A stretch of 64,000 nucleotides of DNA from NCBI GenBank assembly GCA_015075185.1, contig JABTUW010000003.1, positions 496,001 through 560,000 on the forward strand. The letters run 5' to 3'. The number at the start of each line of letters is the position of its first letter. The stretch's first letter is position 1. The position numbers and the translations under genes were made by a program. Positions 50,747 to 58,862 of the stretch are shown piece by piece. Source of the stretch: Anaerolineales bacterium. GTDB lineage: Bacteria; Chloroflexota; Anaerolineae; 4572-78; J111. Under the pieces are notes generated by a model. The model had not been told where the DNA came from, searched no databases, and saw nothing but the letters and a program-made list of their open reading frames with translations.

Positions 50747-52383
50747 AAGTAGGGCAGTTCCTTTTGCGCCGGCCGGTCTGGCTGTTACTCGTCGTCGCCG
50801 TAGCCATCCGTATCCTTCCGGCAACGGTGCGTTTTGTTATTGGCAGTGACGACGGCCTGTTTTTAACCCTGGGCCAAAACCTGGCGGCCGGCCGGGGCTA
50901 TACCGGCGATGGCCTGACCACCCAGATTGACTTCCCGCCCGGCTATCCCTTCTTTGCCGCCGCTGTCTATGGGCTGGGCGGTGGCCTGGAACTTCCTACC
51001 ACACTCAATATTCTGGTCATCGGGGCGTTGCTGACGCTGCCGGTCTACTGGCTCGCCCGCCAGCTCAGCGACGCCAAAACTGCGCTGCTGGCCGGCCTGC
51101 TGACGGCTCTGCATCCGGCCCTGGTGCTGGCCCAGGGGAATCTGGAGTCGGTGGCCGAACAGCCTTATGCTTTGCTGCTGTACACCGCCTGGGGCTTGCT
51201 GTGGTGGAGCTTACAGACCTCAGAGGTTTTAGAAACCTCTGAGGTCTATGCTAAGCGCTGGTTTCGTCTGAGCGGCTTTGGACTGGCCGGGGTGTTGACT
51301 GGCATGGCCCACCTGGTCCGTTGGGAAGGGGTGATTTTAGGTCTGGTGGCAGCAGGAATAATCCTTTTGGTTCTCCGTCGAGCGGCGGTTGGGCCGGTCC
51401 TGGTCTTTCTGGCCGGGTTGGGGCTGTTTGCCGTTCCGTATGCGCTGTACCTTTACCAGCACACCGGCTCGATCCTCAGCCCCAAGACCATGCTGACCCA
51501 ACTCCACGCGACGGCCATTGATGCGTCTGCCAGCGACCCCTTTGCCTTTGAAAAATCGTTTTACGAACCTTACGAGCTTTGGCTGACCAACCCTACCCGG
51601 CCGCCGGAAGTGGTCCGAGAAGGCCGCACCGCCGCGTTGCAGCGTTACGCCGGCAATGTTTTTCTGGAAGCGCGGCTGTGGTTCACCTCTTTGGGTTTCA
51701 TGACGATTGTCTGGATTGTGCCCTGTGGCGTTGGTGTGTGGGCCTTGGGCCGTAACCAAGCCCTCTTTTTGCTGCCGTTGTTGATCCCGCTGGCCTTCAT
51801 TCCAGCCTCGGTAGTTGACCCGCGCTACTTCCTGATCCCTTTGCCTATCCTGATGATCTTCACCGCACGCGGCTGGATGTGGCTGGAGAAGAGATTGCTG
51901 GCTTTGCCCCTCTCCCTGCGAGGGAGAGGGGAGAGGGGAGAGGGTCCGCTATTTGGCTTTGTCACACCCCAACCCGTTTCCCTGGCCATGCTGCTCGTCG
52001 CGGCCACATTGGCCCTTTGCACCCTGGCCAGCCTGGCTGGCCCCTTTCTCTACCCTCGCCCGCTGGAGTATCGCACCGCCGGTCTGGCTTTGCGCCAGCA
52101 GGTTGCCCCCGGCGCGCACATTCTGGCCCGCAAGCGGCAGGTTGCCTTTTATGCCGACGGAGTCTGGGACTGGCTGCCCTTTGCCGAACTTGAGGGAGTT
52201 CTGGCCTATGCTGCCGCCCATCGGGCCGATTATCTGGTCCTGGATCAATACACCACCCCTGACCTGCGCCCTCAACTGGCGCACCTGCTCGATCCGGCCA
52301 ATGCTCCGGCCAGCCTGACGCCGGTCTATGTCGGCGATGAGGTCATCGTTTACCGCATCCTGAACGGGGGTGTTCAACGTTAG
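50743..52383 (+). CDS. GT39/ArnT-like membrane glycosyltransferase
   Basis: 546 aa from TTG 50743 (GGAGG upstream). About ten membrane helices follow an N-terminal catalytic loop containing IGSDDGLFLTLGQNLAAGRGY (acidic pair near residue 28, as in PMT/ArnT enzymes), then TTQIDFPPGYPFFAAA. A C-terminal soluble tail spans about 440-546. Two palindromic repeats are inserted in frame: residues about 158-170 (LQTSEVLETSEVYAK) and 387-400 (SLRGRGERGEGP). Family knowledge: such enzymes take a sugar from a polyprenyl-phosphate donor, which fits the GT2 gene just upstream. The acceptor is unknown. Confidence 0.88.
   Translation: MKVGQFLLRRPVWLLLVVAVAIRILPATVRFVIGSDDGLFLTLGQNLAAGRGYTGDGLTTQIDFPPGYPFFAAAVYGLGGGLELPTTLNILVIGALLTLPVYWLARQLSDAKTALLAGLLTALHPALVLAQGNLESVAEQPYALLLYTAWGLLWWSLQTSEVLETSEVYAKRWFRLSGFGLAGVLTGMAHLVRWEGVILGLVAAGIILLVLRRAAVGPVLVFLAGLGLFAVPYALYLYQHTGSILSPKTMLTQLHATAIDASASDPFAFEKSFYEPYELWLTNPTRPPEVVREGRTAALQRYAGNVFLEARLWFTSLGFMTIVWIVPCGVGVWALGRNQALFLLPLLIPLAFIPASVVDPRYFLIPLPILMIFTARGWMWLEKRLLALPLSLRGRGERGEGPLFGFVTPQPVSLAMLLVAATLALCTLASLAGPFLYPRPLEYRTAGLALRQQVAPGAHILARKRQVAFYADGVWDWLPFAELEGVLAYAAAHRADYLVLDQYTTPDLRPQLAHLLDPANAPASLTPVYVGDEVIVYRILNGGVQR
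51215..51247 (+). repeat. in-frame perfect palindrome in GT39-like gene
   Basis: 15-bp perfect arms AGACCTCAGAGGTTT / AAACCTCTGAGGTCT enclose the loop TAG, which is out of frame and therefore harmless. It encodes QTSEVLETSEV. Same design as the intergenic 22501-22533 palindrome. Confidence 0.85.
51903..51942 (+). repeat. in-frame CCCTCTCCCT-type repeat in GT39-like gene
   Basis: Arms CCCCTCTCCCTGCGAGGGAG and AGGGGAGAGGG encode SLRGRGERGEGP in a loop between helices. Related to 5370-5405 in the A2M gene. Confidence 0.78.
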
Positions 52384-52386
52384 AAA

Positions 52387-53604
52387 ATGACCTTACTGGC
52401 TGCCGCCCAACTTATCGCGAACAGTCTCCGCCTCGATGCTCCCGCGCCGCCGATTGAAGGGGCGGTGGATTGGACGCAACTGCTTCACCATGCCGACGGC
52501 CACTCGCTGACGCCGCTGTTATATACAGTCTGGCGCGACTCTGGGCAGCTTGACCTGCTTCCGCCCGCCGTTTGCCAGCGCATGGCCCAGGCTTACGCCG
52601 ACAATGCTCTCCGCAACAGTTACATCCGCCAGGAACTGGTTGAATTGGACGGGCTTCTGACTGGGGCTGGCGTGCCGCATCTCCTGCTCAAAGGCTGGTC
52701 GTTGATCGAAAATCTCTACCCCGACCCGGCCCAGCGGGTGCTGTACGATCACGATTTTCTCGTCCCCGCTGACCGGGCCGAAGCAGGCCAGCACGCGCTG
52801 CGGACCGCCGGGTTTCGACCCCTGACTGGGAAAGATGAGTGGGTAGAGAAACACCTGCCGTCGTTGTGGCGCAACGACGGCTACAAGTGGAACGGCTATT
52901 TGTTCGACCCGCTTTACCCCCGTCCGGTGGAACTGCACGTGCGCTTGTGGGAGCAGGGCTGGCGTGGTCTCCAGGTGCGCCAACTGCCCGATCCCTGGGC
53001 CGACGCCCCGACCCGGACCATTGCCGGCGTGCCGATGCAGCGTCTGGCCGATGAAGCCATGCTCATCCACCTGGCCATGCACTTTGCCGGTCACCTGGTT
53101 GAGCGGGAAGCCCGGCTGAACCAACTGCTGGACCTGGCTCGCCTGGCTCAAAAAAGGGCAGTCACTCTGGATTGGGAGAAGACGCTGCACCAGGCCGAGC
53201 AGGCCGGGGTGAGCCGCTTTGTCTACGCCTCGCTCTTTTTGGCCCACCAGGTTTTTGGCTCGCCGCTGCCGCTCCAGGCCATCTGGCAGCGCCTGGCGGC
53301 AGCTACGCCGCCCGGCTTCCGCGCTTGGCTGGCCGAAGATGGCGCGGCGGATGTCCTTACCAGTGACTTTCGACGGCGGGACAGAGGCAAAGATTATCAG
53401 TTGACCTTTCTGGCGGCCCGGTCCCTAGGAGAGCGCCTGGGGATTGTCCGCTTTGCGGCGTTGCCTCCCCTGGGCCAACTGGCGGCCAAGTATAAGCTGC
53501 GCCAGCGCTGGCTGGGTCCGCTGCTCTATCCGCGCTACGTGGCCGAACGGGTCGGCAGCTATGGCCGAAACATGCTGCGTAGCCGTAAGAACGGAGAGGA
53601 ATGA
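52387..53604 (+). CDS. nucleotidyltransferase family 5 (uncharacterised NTP_transf_5-like) protein
   Basis: 405 aa, 3 nt after the GT39 stop. The family pattern is visible: HHADGHSLTPLLYTVW, NSYIRQELVELDGLL, GVPHLLLKGWSLIENLYP, and VLYDHDFLVPADRAEAG with the Asp-His-Asp expected at the metal site (about 118-125), then PVELHVRLWEQGW. Family knowledge: these proteins have a nucleotidyltransferase fold, lie near lasso-peptide and glycan genes together with HPr-kinase-like proteins, and have no firmly assigned reaction. It is the last plus-strand gene of this cluster and converges with the methyltransferase-like gene. Confidence 0.82.
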   Translation: MTLLAAAQLIANSLRLDAPAPPIEGAVDWTQLLHHADGHSLTPLLYTVWRDSGQLDLLPPAVCQRMAQAYADNALRNSYIRQELVELDGLLTGAGVPHLLLKGWSLIENLYPDPAQRVLYDHDFLVPADRAEAGQHALRTAGFRPLTGKDEWVEKHLPSLWRNDGYKWNGYLFDPLYPRPVELHVRLWEQGWRGLQVRQLPDPWADAPTRTIAGVPMQRLADEAMLIHLAMHFAGHLVEREARLNQLLDLARLAQKRAVTLDWEKTLHQAEQAGVSRFVYASLFLAHQVFGSPLPLQAIWQRLAAATPPGFRAWLAEDGAADVLTSDFRRRDRGKDYQLTFLAARSLGERLGIVRFAALPPLGQLAAKYKLRQRWLGPLLYPRYVAERVGSYGRNMLRSRKNGEE

Positions 53605-53608
53605 CGCA

Positions 53609-54238
53609 TCAGTCTCTTTGATAAATGTAGTAATCTTCGTTCTCGATATATGTTACACCTTGGTTGCTCTGTTTGAGATAGCGTCTGGCCCTGGTTGCCC
53701 TGATTTGATTGGCAACAATTCTATCTAAATTCTCTGCAACGAACGAGTACTTATTTTTACGAAACTGCACAACGGCCACCAACTTGAACTCATCGTTACT
53801 TGTCGCTTCTTCGGCCTCGTGGTGATGGTTGTTTGTCAGCAGGATGCCGCCCCGCTTGAGATAGTTCTGACAGGCCGGGTAGATACCCCCGGCATGAAGT
53901 GAAATCAAAAGGTCAAATTCTTCGTCCAGTTGGGGCACTGCTGCGGCGTAGTCGTGGGCGATGAAGCGAAAGTAGGCGGACCGCCTGTAGGTCTTGTGAC
54001 TGTTGATATAGGCTAAAACACTGTGCCTGTCGGCAAAGAATGCCTGCGCCTTTGGGTCGCGATCTATATAAACCACGTGCGGGAAGAAGAAAGAAGGCGT
54101 GATGTGAACAAAGCTGCCCGGATATAAAACGTTTTGGCAATTGTATTTCTCTTGGACAGCCTTAAACAGGCCCACGCGCTCGAATTGAAGATCGCTGTAA
54201 AACTTTTTGTATAGGTCTATTGTTGAACTGCTCTTCAT
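53609..54238 (-). CDS. methyltransferase-like protein of unknown function
   Basis: 209 aa from ATG 54238 with a GAGAG-like site; the longer reading from 54331 overlaps the upstream gene. No family was recognised with certainty. Strand pattern suggests a SAM-type Rossmann fold: NVLYPGSFVHITPSFFFPH, VVYIDRDPKAQAFF (acidic end of strand 2), FDLLISLHAGGIYP, and LKRGGILLTNNHHHEAEEA. The glycine motif of SAM binding is altered (YPGSFVHI), so activity is uncertain. The composition is more AT-rich than its neighbours. It follows the classical methyltransferase by 22 bp and is probably co-transcribed. Confidence 0.6.
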   Translation of the reverse strand: MKSSSTIDLYKKFYSDLQFERVGLFKAVQEKYNCQNVLYPGSFVHITPSFFFPHVVYIDRDPKAQAFFADRHSVLAYINSHKTYRRSAYFRFIAHDYAAAVPQLDEEFDLLISLHAGGIYPACQNYLKRGGILLTNNHHHEAEEATSNDEFKLVAVVQFRKNKYSFVAENLDRIVANQIRATRARRYLKQSNQGVTYIENEDYYIYQRD

Positions 54239-54260
54239 CTCTCGGTGGGCGTCAAATGCC

Positions 54261-55154
54261 TTACTTTTCAAAAGCGAAGAACTGCTGCTTATCCTGGCGG
54301 CGGATGTAAGAAGGATAGAGCCGGTTCTCATTCAGCTCGGTGCCGCTGTGATGGCCCAGCAACCGCCAACCGGCGTTGGCGGCGTCGGCCGCTACTTCGT
54401 CAGCCCGGTAAAGGTGGTAATAGACCAGCCCTGGCGTGGATTGGAGGCTGAACTGGGCTACCTGGGCATCGCCCGGCTCGGCTCCGTTGGGATAAAACTG
54501 CCGGGCCAGGTCCACCCAACCGGGCCAGGTACGCCAGCGCAGGGTCCGGGCCAGCCCGCGGGCGTGCCAGACCAACGGATGGACCCGGCGCGTCTCGCGG
54601 CTCCACAGGGTGGCGTCGGCGGCGGAAGGTTGGCGGGCGTGGTTCGACCCACTCGCTCTGGCAGGTCTGCACACTTTTTCGAGGAGCCAGTAAACATAAC
54701 AGCTTAAAGCTGGAGCAAGGTTGTCCAGTCCCAAAATTAAGCGGCCGCCCGGTTGGGTGACGCGGGCCAGTTCGGCCATCGCCTGGCGGCGCCTGGCTCG
54801 ACCGGGAATATGCTGGAGTGCGCCGAAGAACATAAACACGGCAGTAAAGGCGTTGTTAGCAAAGGGTAAAGCCAACAGATTGGCGGCGCTGAACTGCGCT
54901 TCAGCCGAGAGAGCGCGCCCGGCCAGCAGCATCGGCAGACTCAAATCTATGCCGCTGACCGTATATCCGGCCTGGTTCAAGGCCAATACCGCCCGTCCCG
55001 CCCCGCAGCCGACATCGAGCAGTCGCCCGGTCGCTGGAAAGTAGCGGGATATCATTTCTTGCTCGCATTTTTGCAGACCCTGCTTGCTCAGGTTTTGCCA
55101 ACAAGTTACTACTTCCGGTTGACTATATTTTTCGGCAGTGCTGATTTCGCTCAT
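54261..55154 (-). CDS. class I SAM-dependent methyltransferase
   Basis: 297 aa from ATG 55154; codons upstream to 55226 lack support. Motif I is LLDVGCGAGRAVLALNQAG (about 45-63), motif II GIDLSLPMLLAGRA, motif III FMFFGALQHIPG, and motif IV LARVTQPGGRLILGL, a UbiE/Methyltransf_11 type. A C-terminal extension of about 130 residues (from RPARASGSNHA) is specific to this protein and may decide the substrate. It is the first gene of a two-gene minus-strand unit. Confidence 0.87.
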   Translation of the reverse strand: MSEISTAEKYSQPEVVTCWQNLSKQGLQKCEQEMISRYFPATGRLLDVGCGAGRAVLALNQAGYTVSGIDLSLPMLLAGRALSAEAQFSAANLLALPFANNAFTAVFMFFGALQHIPGRARRRQAMAELARVTQPGGRLILGLDNLAPALSCYVYWLLEKVCRPARASGSNHARQPSAADATLWSRETRRVHPLVWHARGLARTLRWRTWPGWVDLARQFYPNGAEPGDAQVAQFSLQSTPGLVYYHLYRADEVAADAANAGWRLLGHHSGTELNENRLYPSYIRRQDKQQFFAFEK

Positions 55155-55583
55155 TTTTTCGTCGAGGCTTGACACAGCAAAACATAGTGCATTATAATAC
55201 GTATTGCTATCCCCTCCTAATCTCAAAAATACAACTCAATGTAACAACGATGTTGCAGCATAAAATAGTCTTCTTGATGTGTTGGATAATTTTAGAAAAA
55301 TAGGATTGCCGCGAATGCAGGAGGCTATTTTCCGTTATAATAAATTTCAGCCCAAATCACAATTTAGAGTTGGCCGACTATCCTGATTGTTAATAAAGGT
55401 TTACGTATTTTTAACGCCGTTTTAACCCTGGTTTAAAAACGGGTTAAATGGCGTTTGATAGAGTCTACCGCGTGCGCTGAGCCGGAAAGGGGGTATAACC
55501 GCTACAGAGAGTTACCGTAGAAGGATTGCATAGGGATGTAGGCAAAAACAAAACTCATTATTTCTCAATTGGAGGAGATTATC
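55155..55583. other. 429-bp divergent intergenic region with 11-bp repeat array
   Basis: The right half holds the TTAA repeat array and -10 of the LysM binding-protein operon (55390-55464) and a leader of about 110 nt. The left half is AT-rich and should hold the minus-strand methyltransferase promoter, but no clear pair was found. No ORF or RNA gene was recognised. Confidence 0.5.
55390..55464 (+). promoter_or_regulatory. TTAA-type direct-repeat array and -10 of the LysM-binding-protein operon
   Basis: TTAA/TTAC units begin at 55390, 55401, 55411, 55422, 55433 and 55444 (spacing 11, 10, 11, 11, 11; the last four as TTTTAAC, TTTTAAC, GTTTAAA and GGTTAAA). The -10 TAGAGT is at 55459, 15 bp after the last TTAA. 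The layout is that of PhoB/PhoP-type activator sites. The half-site differs from the CCTTAC boxes. Confidence 0.65.
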
Positions 55584-56939
55584 ATGAAAAAAATGATGAA
55601 TGTGGTGAGTCTGGTCACGCTGCTGGCTTTGCTCCTGACCCTGGCTCCGGCTGCCGTCCTGGCCCAGGAGGTGGTCTGCGAGCAGGATGCCGTGGTCCAG
55701 GCCGATGACTGGCTGTCGAAGCTGGCCGATAAGTTCTACGGCGACGTGCTGGCCTACCAGGCCATCGCCGATGCCACCAATGCCATGAATGCCACCGACA
55801 GCAGTTATGCCAAAATTGACAATCCTGACATCATCGAACCCGGCTGGAAATTGTGCATCCCCGCGGCCGAGTCGGCCCAGGCTGCTGTGGGCGCTCAAGC
55901 TGAACAAACAGCGGGCGCGATGGATGCCTTGATCGCCGCCGCCAAAGAAGAAGGCATGTTGACCACCATCGCCCTGCCTCACGACTGGCTGAATTACGGC
56001 ATTATGATTGAAAATTTCAAGGCCAAGTATGGCCTGGAAATCAATGAACTCGACCCGAACGCCGGCTCTGGCGACGAACTGGAAGCCATCCGCGCTAACA
56101 AAGACAATAAAGGCCCGCAAGCGCCCGATGTGGTTGACGTTGGTTTTGCCTTTGGCCCAGCCGCTAAAGACGAGGGTTTACTTCAACCCTACAAAGTCTC
56201 TACCTGGGCGTCCATTCCTCAGAATCTGAAAGACCCTGAAGGTTACTGGTACGGCGACTACTACGGCGTGCTGGCCATTGAAGTCAATACCGACGTGGTC
56301 CAGAACGTGCCCCAGGACTGGGCTGACCTGCTCAAGCCGGAATACAAGGGCCAGGTTGCTCTGGCGGGTGACCCCCGGACCTCCAACCAGGCTATCCAAT
56401 CCGTCTACGCGGCGGGCCTGTCTCGTACCGGCGACCTCAATACCGCTGCTCAGGCCGGTCTTGATTTCTTTGCCGAACTGAACGCCGCCGGCAACTTTGT
56501 GCCGGTCATCGCCAACACCGGTACCATCGCCAGCGGTGAAACGCCCATCACTCTTCAATGGGATTACCTGGCTCTAGGTAATCGCGATACCTTTGCCGGT
56601 AACCCCAATGTTGAGATCGTGATTCCGCAGTCGGCGGTTTTTGGCGGCGTCTATGTCCAGGGAATCAGCGCCTACGCCCCGCATCCGAACGCGGCCAAGC
56701 TGTGGATGGAATATCTCTATTCTGATGAAGGCCAGTTGGTTTGGTTAAGCGGCTACGGCCACCCCATTCGCTACATTGACATGGCCAGGCGCGGCGTCAT
56801 CCCGGCTGACCTGGCGGCCAAGCTGCCCCCGGCCGAACTGTACGAAAAAGCTGTCTTCCCCACGATTGAGCAACTTGACGCCGCCAAGCTGTTGATTACC
56901 GAGCAGTGGGACTCGGTGGTCAATGTGGATGTGAAGTAA
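55584..56939 (+). CDS. ABC substrate-binding protein with N-terminal LysM-like domain
   Basis: 451 aa from ATG 55584 behind GGAGGAG (a TTG at 55569 precedes that site). A signal peptide (VSLVTLLALLLTLAPAAVLAQ) has no lipobox Cys. A LysM-like domain (about 25-92: DDWLSKLADKFYGDVLAYQA to GWKLCIPA) matches the LysM of the 5967 hydrolase in layout (ATN..., NPD...G..L.IP). An extracellular solute-binding fold follows (about 110-451): LIAAAKEEGMLTTIALP, APDVVDVGFAFGPAAKDEGL, VALAGDPRTSNQAIQSVYAAG, and HPNAAKLWMEYLYSDEGQL. Family knowledge: the closest transporters carry iron, polyamines, thiamine or 2-aminoethylphosphonate. The LysM part could tether it to the cell wall instead of a lipid anchor. 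Confidence 0.88.
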   Translation: MKKMMNVVSLVTLLALLLTLAPAAVLAQEVVCEQDAVVQADDWLSKLADKFYGDVLAYQAIADATNAMNATDSSYAKIDNPDIIEPGWKLCIPAAESAQAAVGAQAEQTAGAMDALIAAAKEEGMLTTIALPHDWLNYGIMIENFKAKYGLEINELDPNAGSGDELEAIRANKDNKGPQAPDVVDVGFAFGPAAKDEGLLQPYKVSTWASIPQNLKDPEGYWYGDYYGVLAIEVNTDVVQNVPQDWADLLKPEYKGQVALAGDPRTSNQAIQSVYAAGLSRTGDLNTAAQAGLDFFAELNAAGNFVPVIANTGTIASGETPITLQWDYLALGNRDTFAGNPNVEIVIPQSAVFGGVYVQGISAYAPHPNAAKLWMEYLYSDEGQLVWLSGYGHPIRYIDMARRGVIPADLAAKLPPAELYEKAVFPTIEQLDAAKLLITEQWDSVVNVDVK

Positions 56940-57030
56940 TTTCTTAAACTCAAACCTTTTTTAAGAATGAGGGGTCCGAAGTGCATTTTGGACTCCTCAT
57001 TTAACCTATTTTCTGAGGAGAGGGCATATC

Positions 57031-57933
57031 GTGTCACACGCTGCCACTCACGAAACGAGGGATGTTCCATTAGCCCCGCCCGTGCCGCGTGAATTTTCCT
57101 GGGCCTGGGTAGGGGTTATACCCTTTTTTGTCTTTGCCGTGGCCTTTATGCTATGGCCGGCTGCCTCGTTATTTACAGGCAGTTTTCTGGACAGAGCAGG
57201 CAACTTTACCCTGGCGAACATTGCCGGCCTGTTTCAGCCATTTGTCGTTAACGCCTATTGGCTCAGTATCCAGATAAGCACAGTCACAGCGGTGGCCGGC
57301 GGCCTGTTTGGGTTCCTCATTGCTTATGCGGTCGTCCTCGGGGGGCTGCCCAAAGGGGTACGCACAGCCATCATGACTTTTTCCGGTGTCGCCTCTAATT
57401 TTGCCGGGGTTCCTCTGGCCTTTGCCTTTATTGCTACTGTTGGCCGGGTGGGCTTTATGACCGCTCTGCTAAAGGATCTGTTTGGCTGGAATATTTACGA
57501 TACCGGCTTTAACCTTTATAGTTTTGCCGGCCTGAGCCTGACTTATCTTTACTTTCAATTTCCCCTGATGATATTGATTATCGCCCCGGCGCTGGACGGT
57601 CTCAAGCGGGAGTGGCGCGAAGCCTCGGAAAACCTGGGAGCGACTTCCTGGGAGTATTGGCGTTATATCGCCCTACCCATCTTGCTGCCGTCTATTTTGG
57701 GGACCATGATTTTGCTTTTTGGCAACTCTTTTGGGGCCTATGCCACCGCCTTTGCTTTAACCGGCGGCTCGTTGAATCTCGTTACTATTGTCATTGGGGC
57801 GCAGATTCGAGGCGATGTGCTCAATAATCCGGGCCTGGGTTATGCCCTGGCCCTGGGCATGGTCGTGGTGATGGCGGTTTGTATCAGCGGCTATACCTGG
57901 ATGCAACGCCAGACGGAGAGGTGGCTGAGATGA
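57031..57933 (+). CDS. ABC transporter permease 1 (spermidine/iron/phosphonate class)
   Basis: 300 aa from GTG 57031 with GAGGAGAGGG upstream. Six membrane helices; the first follows a cytoplasmic tail of about 22 residues. The coupling loop EWREASENLGATSWEYWRYIALPILLP is split here as REASENLGATSWEYW and YIALPILLPSILG. It is the CysTW-like first permease of a binding-protein-dependent importer. The binding-protein gene lies 91 bp upstream and the second permease gene 63 bp downstream. Confidence 0.92.
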   Translation: MSHAATHETRDVPLAPPVPREFSWAWVGVIPFFVFAVAFMLWPAASLFTGSFLDRAGNFTLANIAGLFQPFVVNAYWLSIQISTVTAVAGGLFGFLIAYAVVLGGLPKGVRTAIMTFSGVASNFAGVPLAFAFIATVGRVGFMTALLKDLFGWNIYDTGFNLYSFAGLSLTYLYFQFPLMILIIAPALDGLKREWREASENLGATSWEYWRYIALPILLPSILGTMILLFGNSFGAYATAFALTGGSLNLVTIVIGAQIRGDVLNNPGLGYALALGMVVVMAVCISGYTWMQRQTERWLR

Positions 57934-57996
57934 AGGTTAAGTCTGAGCCTAAGATTTGGCGAGCAGAGCGATTAGCTGTAGGTGAGTGAGGGAAAA

Positions 57997-58788
57997 ATGC
58001 AACGAGGAAGTTTGTGGGCTTGGTTATGGGTTTTACTGGGCGGTCTTTATTTTCTCTTGCCCCTGGTCGGCACGTTTATGTTTTCACTGCGCGCCAAAAA
58101 GGGCACGTTGAGTTTTCTGGCCTATGAAACAGTCTTTAATGACCCTAAATTCTGGCAAACCTTTGGGTTCTCGGCCCTCATGGCTTTCCTGACCATCATC
58201 GTTAGCCTGCTGCTGATTGTGCCGACAGCTTATTGGGTACAGTTGCGGTTGCCCCGCCTGCGGCCCCTCATCGAATTGTTGACCTTGATGCCCTTTGTCA
58301 TCCCAACCATTGTGCTGGTCTTTGGTCTGATCCGGCTTTACAGCCGGCCGCCCTTTGCCCTCACCGGCAACACGATGGGGGCCAATGTTCTCCTGATAGC
58401 CGGTTATGTTGTCCTCTCATTTCCTTACATGTATCGGGCTGTTGATACCGGGCTGCGGGCGATTGATGTACGTACCCTCACCGAAGCCGCCCAGAGTTTG
58501 GGGGCCGGTTGGCCGACTATTTTATTTCAAGTCATTTTTCCCAATTTGCGGGTAGCCTTATTGAGTGGCGCGTTTCTCACCTTTGCCATTGTCATCGGTG
58601 AGTATGTGCTGGCGGCATTTTTGGCCCGGCCCGCCTTTGCGCCTTACATGGCCTTGTTGGGGCAAAACAGGGCCTATGAACCGGCGGCGCTCTCGATTAT
58701 CAGTTTGGCTCTTACCTGGTCCTTGATTGGCCTGATCCAATACATTGGCCGCGGCCAAGAGCGCAGCCAGTTGGCGGGAACACACTGA
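57997..58788 (+). CDS. ABC transporter permease 2
   Basis: 263 aa from ATG 57997 behind TGAGGG; a GTG at 57982 is an alternative start. Six membrane helices, starting LWAWLWVLLGGLYFLLPLVG. The coupling loop reads RTLTEAAQSLGAGWPTILFQ then VIFPNLRVAL. It pairs with permease 1 to form the pore. A repeat of the GATTTTAGATTT type separates it from the ATPase gene. Confidence 0.92.
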   Translation: MQRGSLWAWLWVLLGGLYFLLPLVGTFMFSLRAKKGTLSFLAYETVFNDPKFWQTFGFSALMAFLTIIVSLLLIVPTAYWVQLRLPRLRPLIELLTLMPFVIPTIVLVFGLIRLYSRPPFALTGNTMGANVLLIAGYVVLSFPYMYRAVDTGLRAIDVRTLTEAAQSLGAGWPTILFQVIFPNLRVALLSGAFLTFAIVIGEYVLAAFLARPAFAPYMALLGQNRAYEPAALSIISLALTWSLIGLIQYIGRGQERSQLAGTH

Positions 58789-58796
58789 AAAATTTA

Positions 58797-58857
58797 TGAT
58801 TTTAGATTTATGATTGGCACCTCATTGGTCTGATCTAAAATCCAAAATCAGTTGAGG
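58797..58857. repeat. repeat of the GATTTTAGATTTATGATT type
   Basis: The left part TTATGATTTTAGATTTATGA pairs with the right part GATCTAAAATCCAAAATCA. Related to the element at 39472-39577. It lies inside an operon. Confidence 0.65.
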
Positions 58858-58862
58858 TAATT

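Noticed and set aside
44655..53604. Lasso-peptide or other RiPP biosynthetic locus
   Set aside because: HPr-kinase-like and NTP_transf_5 genes fit, but no asparagine-synthetase-like cyclase, PqqD-like protein, leader protease or credible precursor was found.
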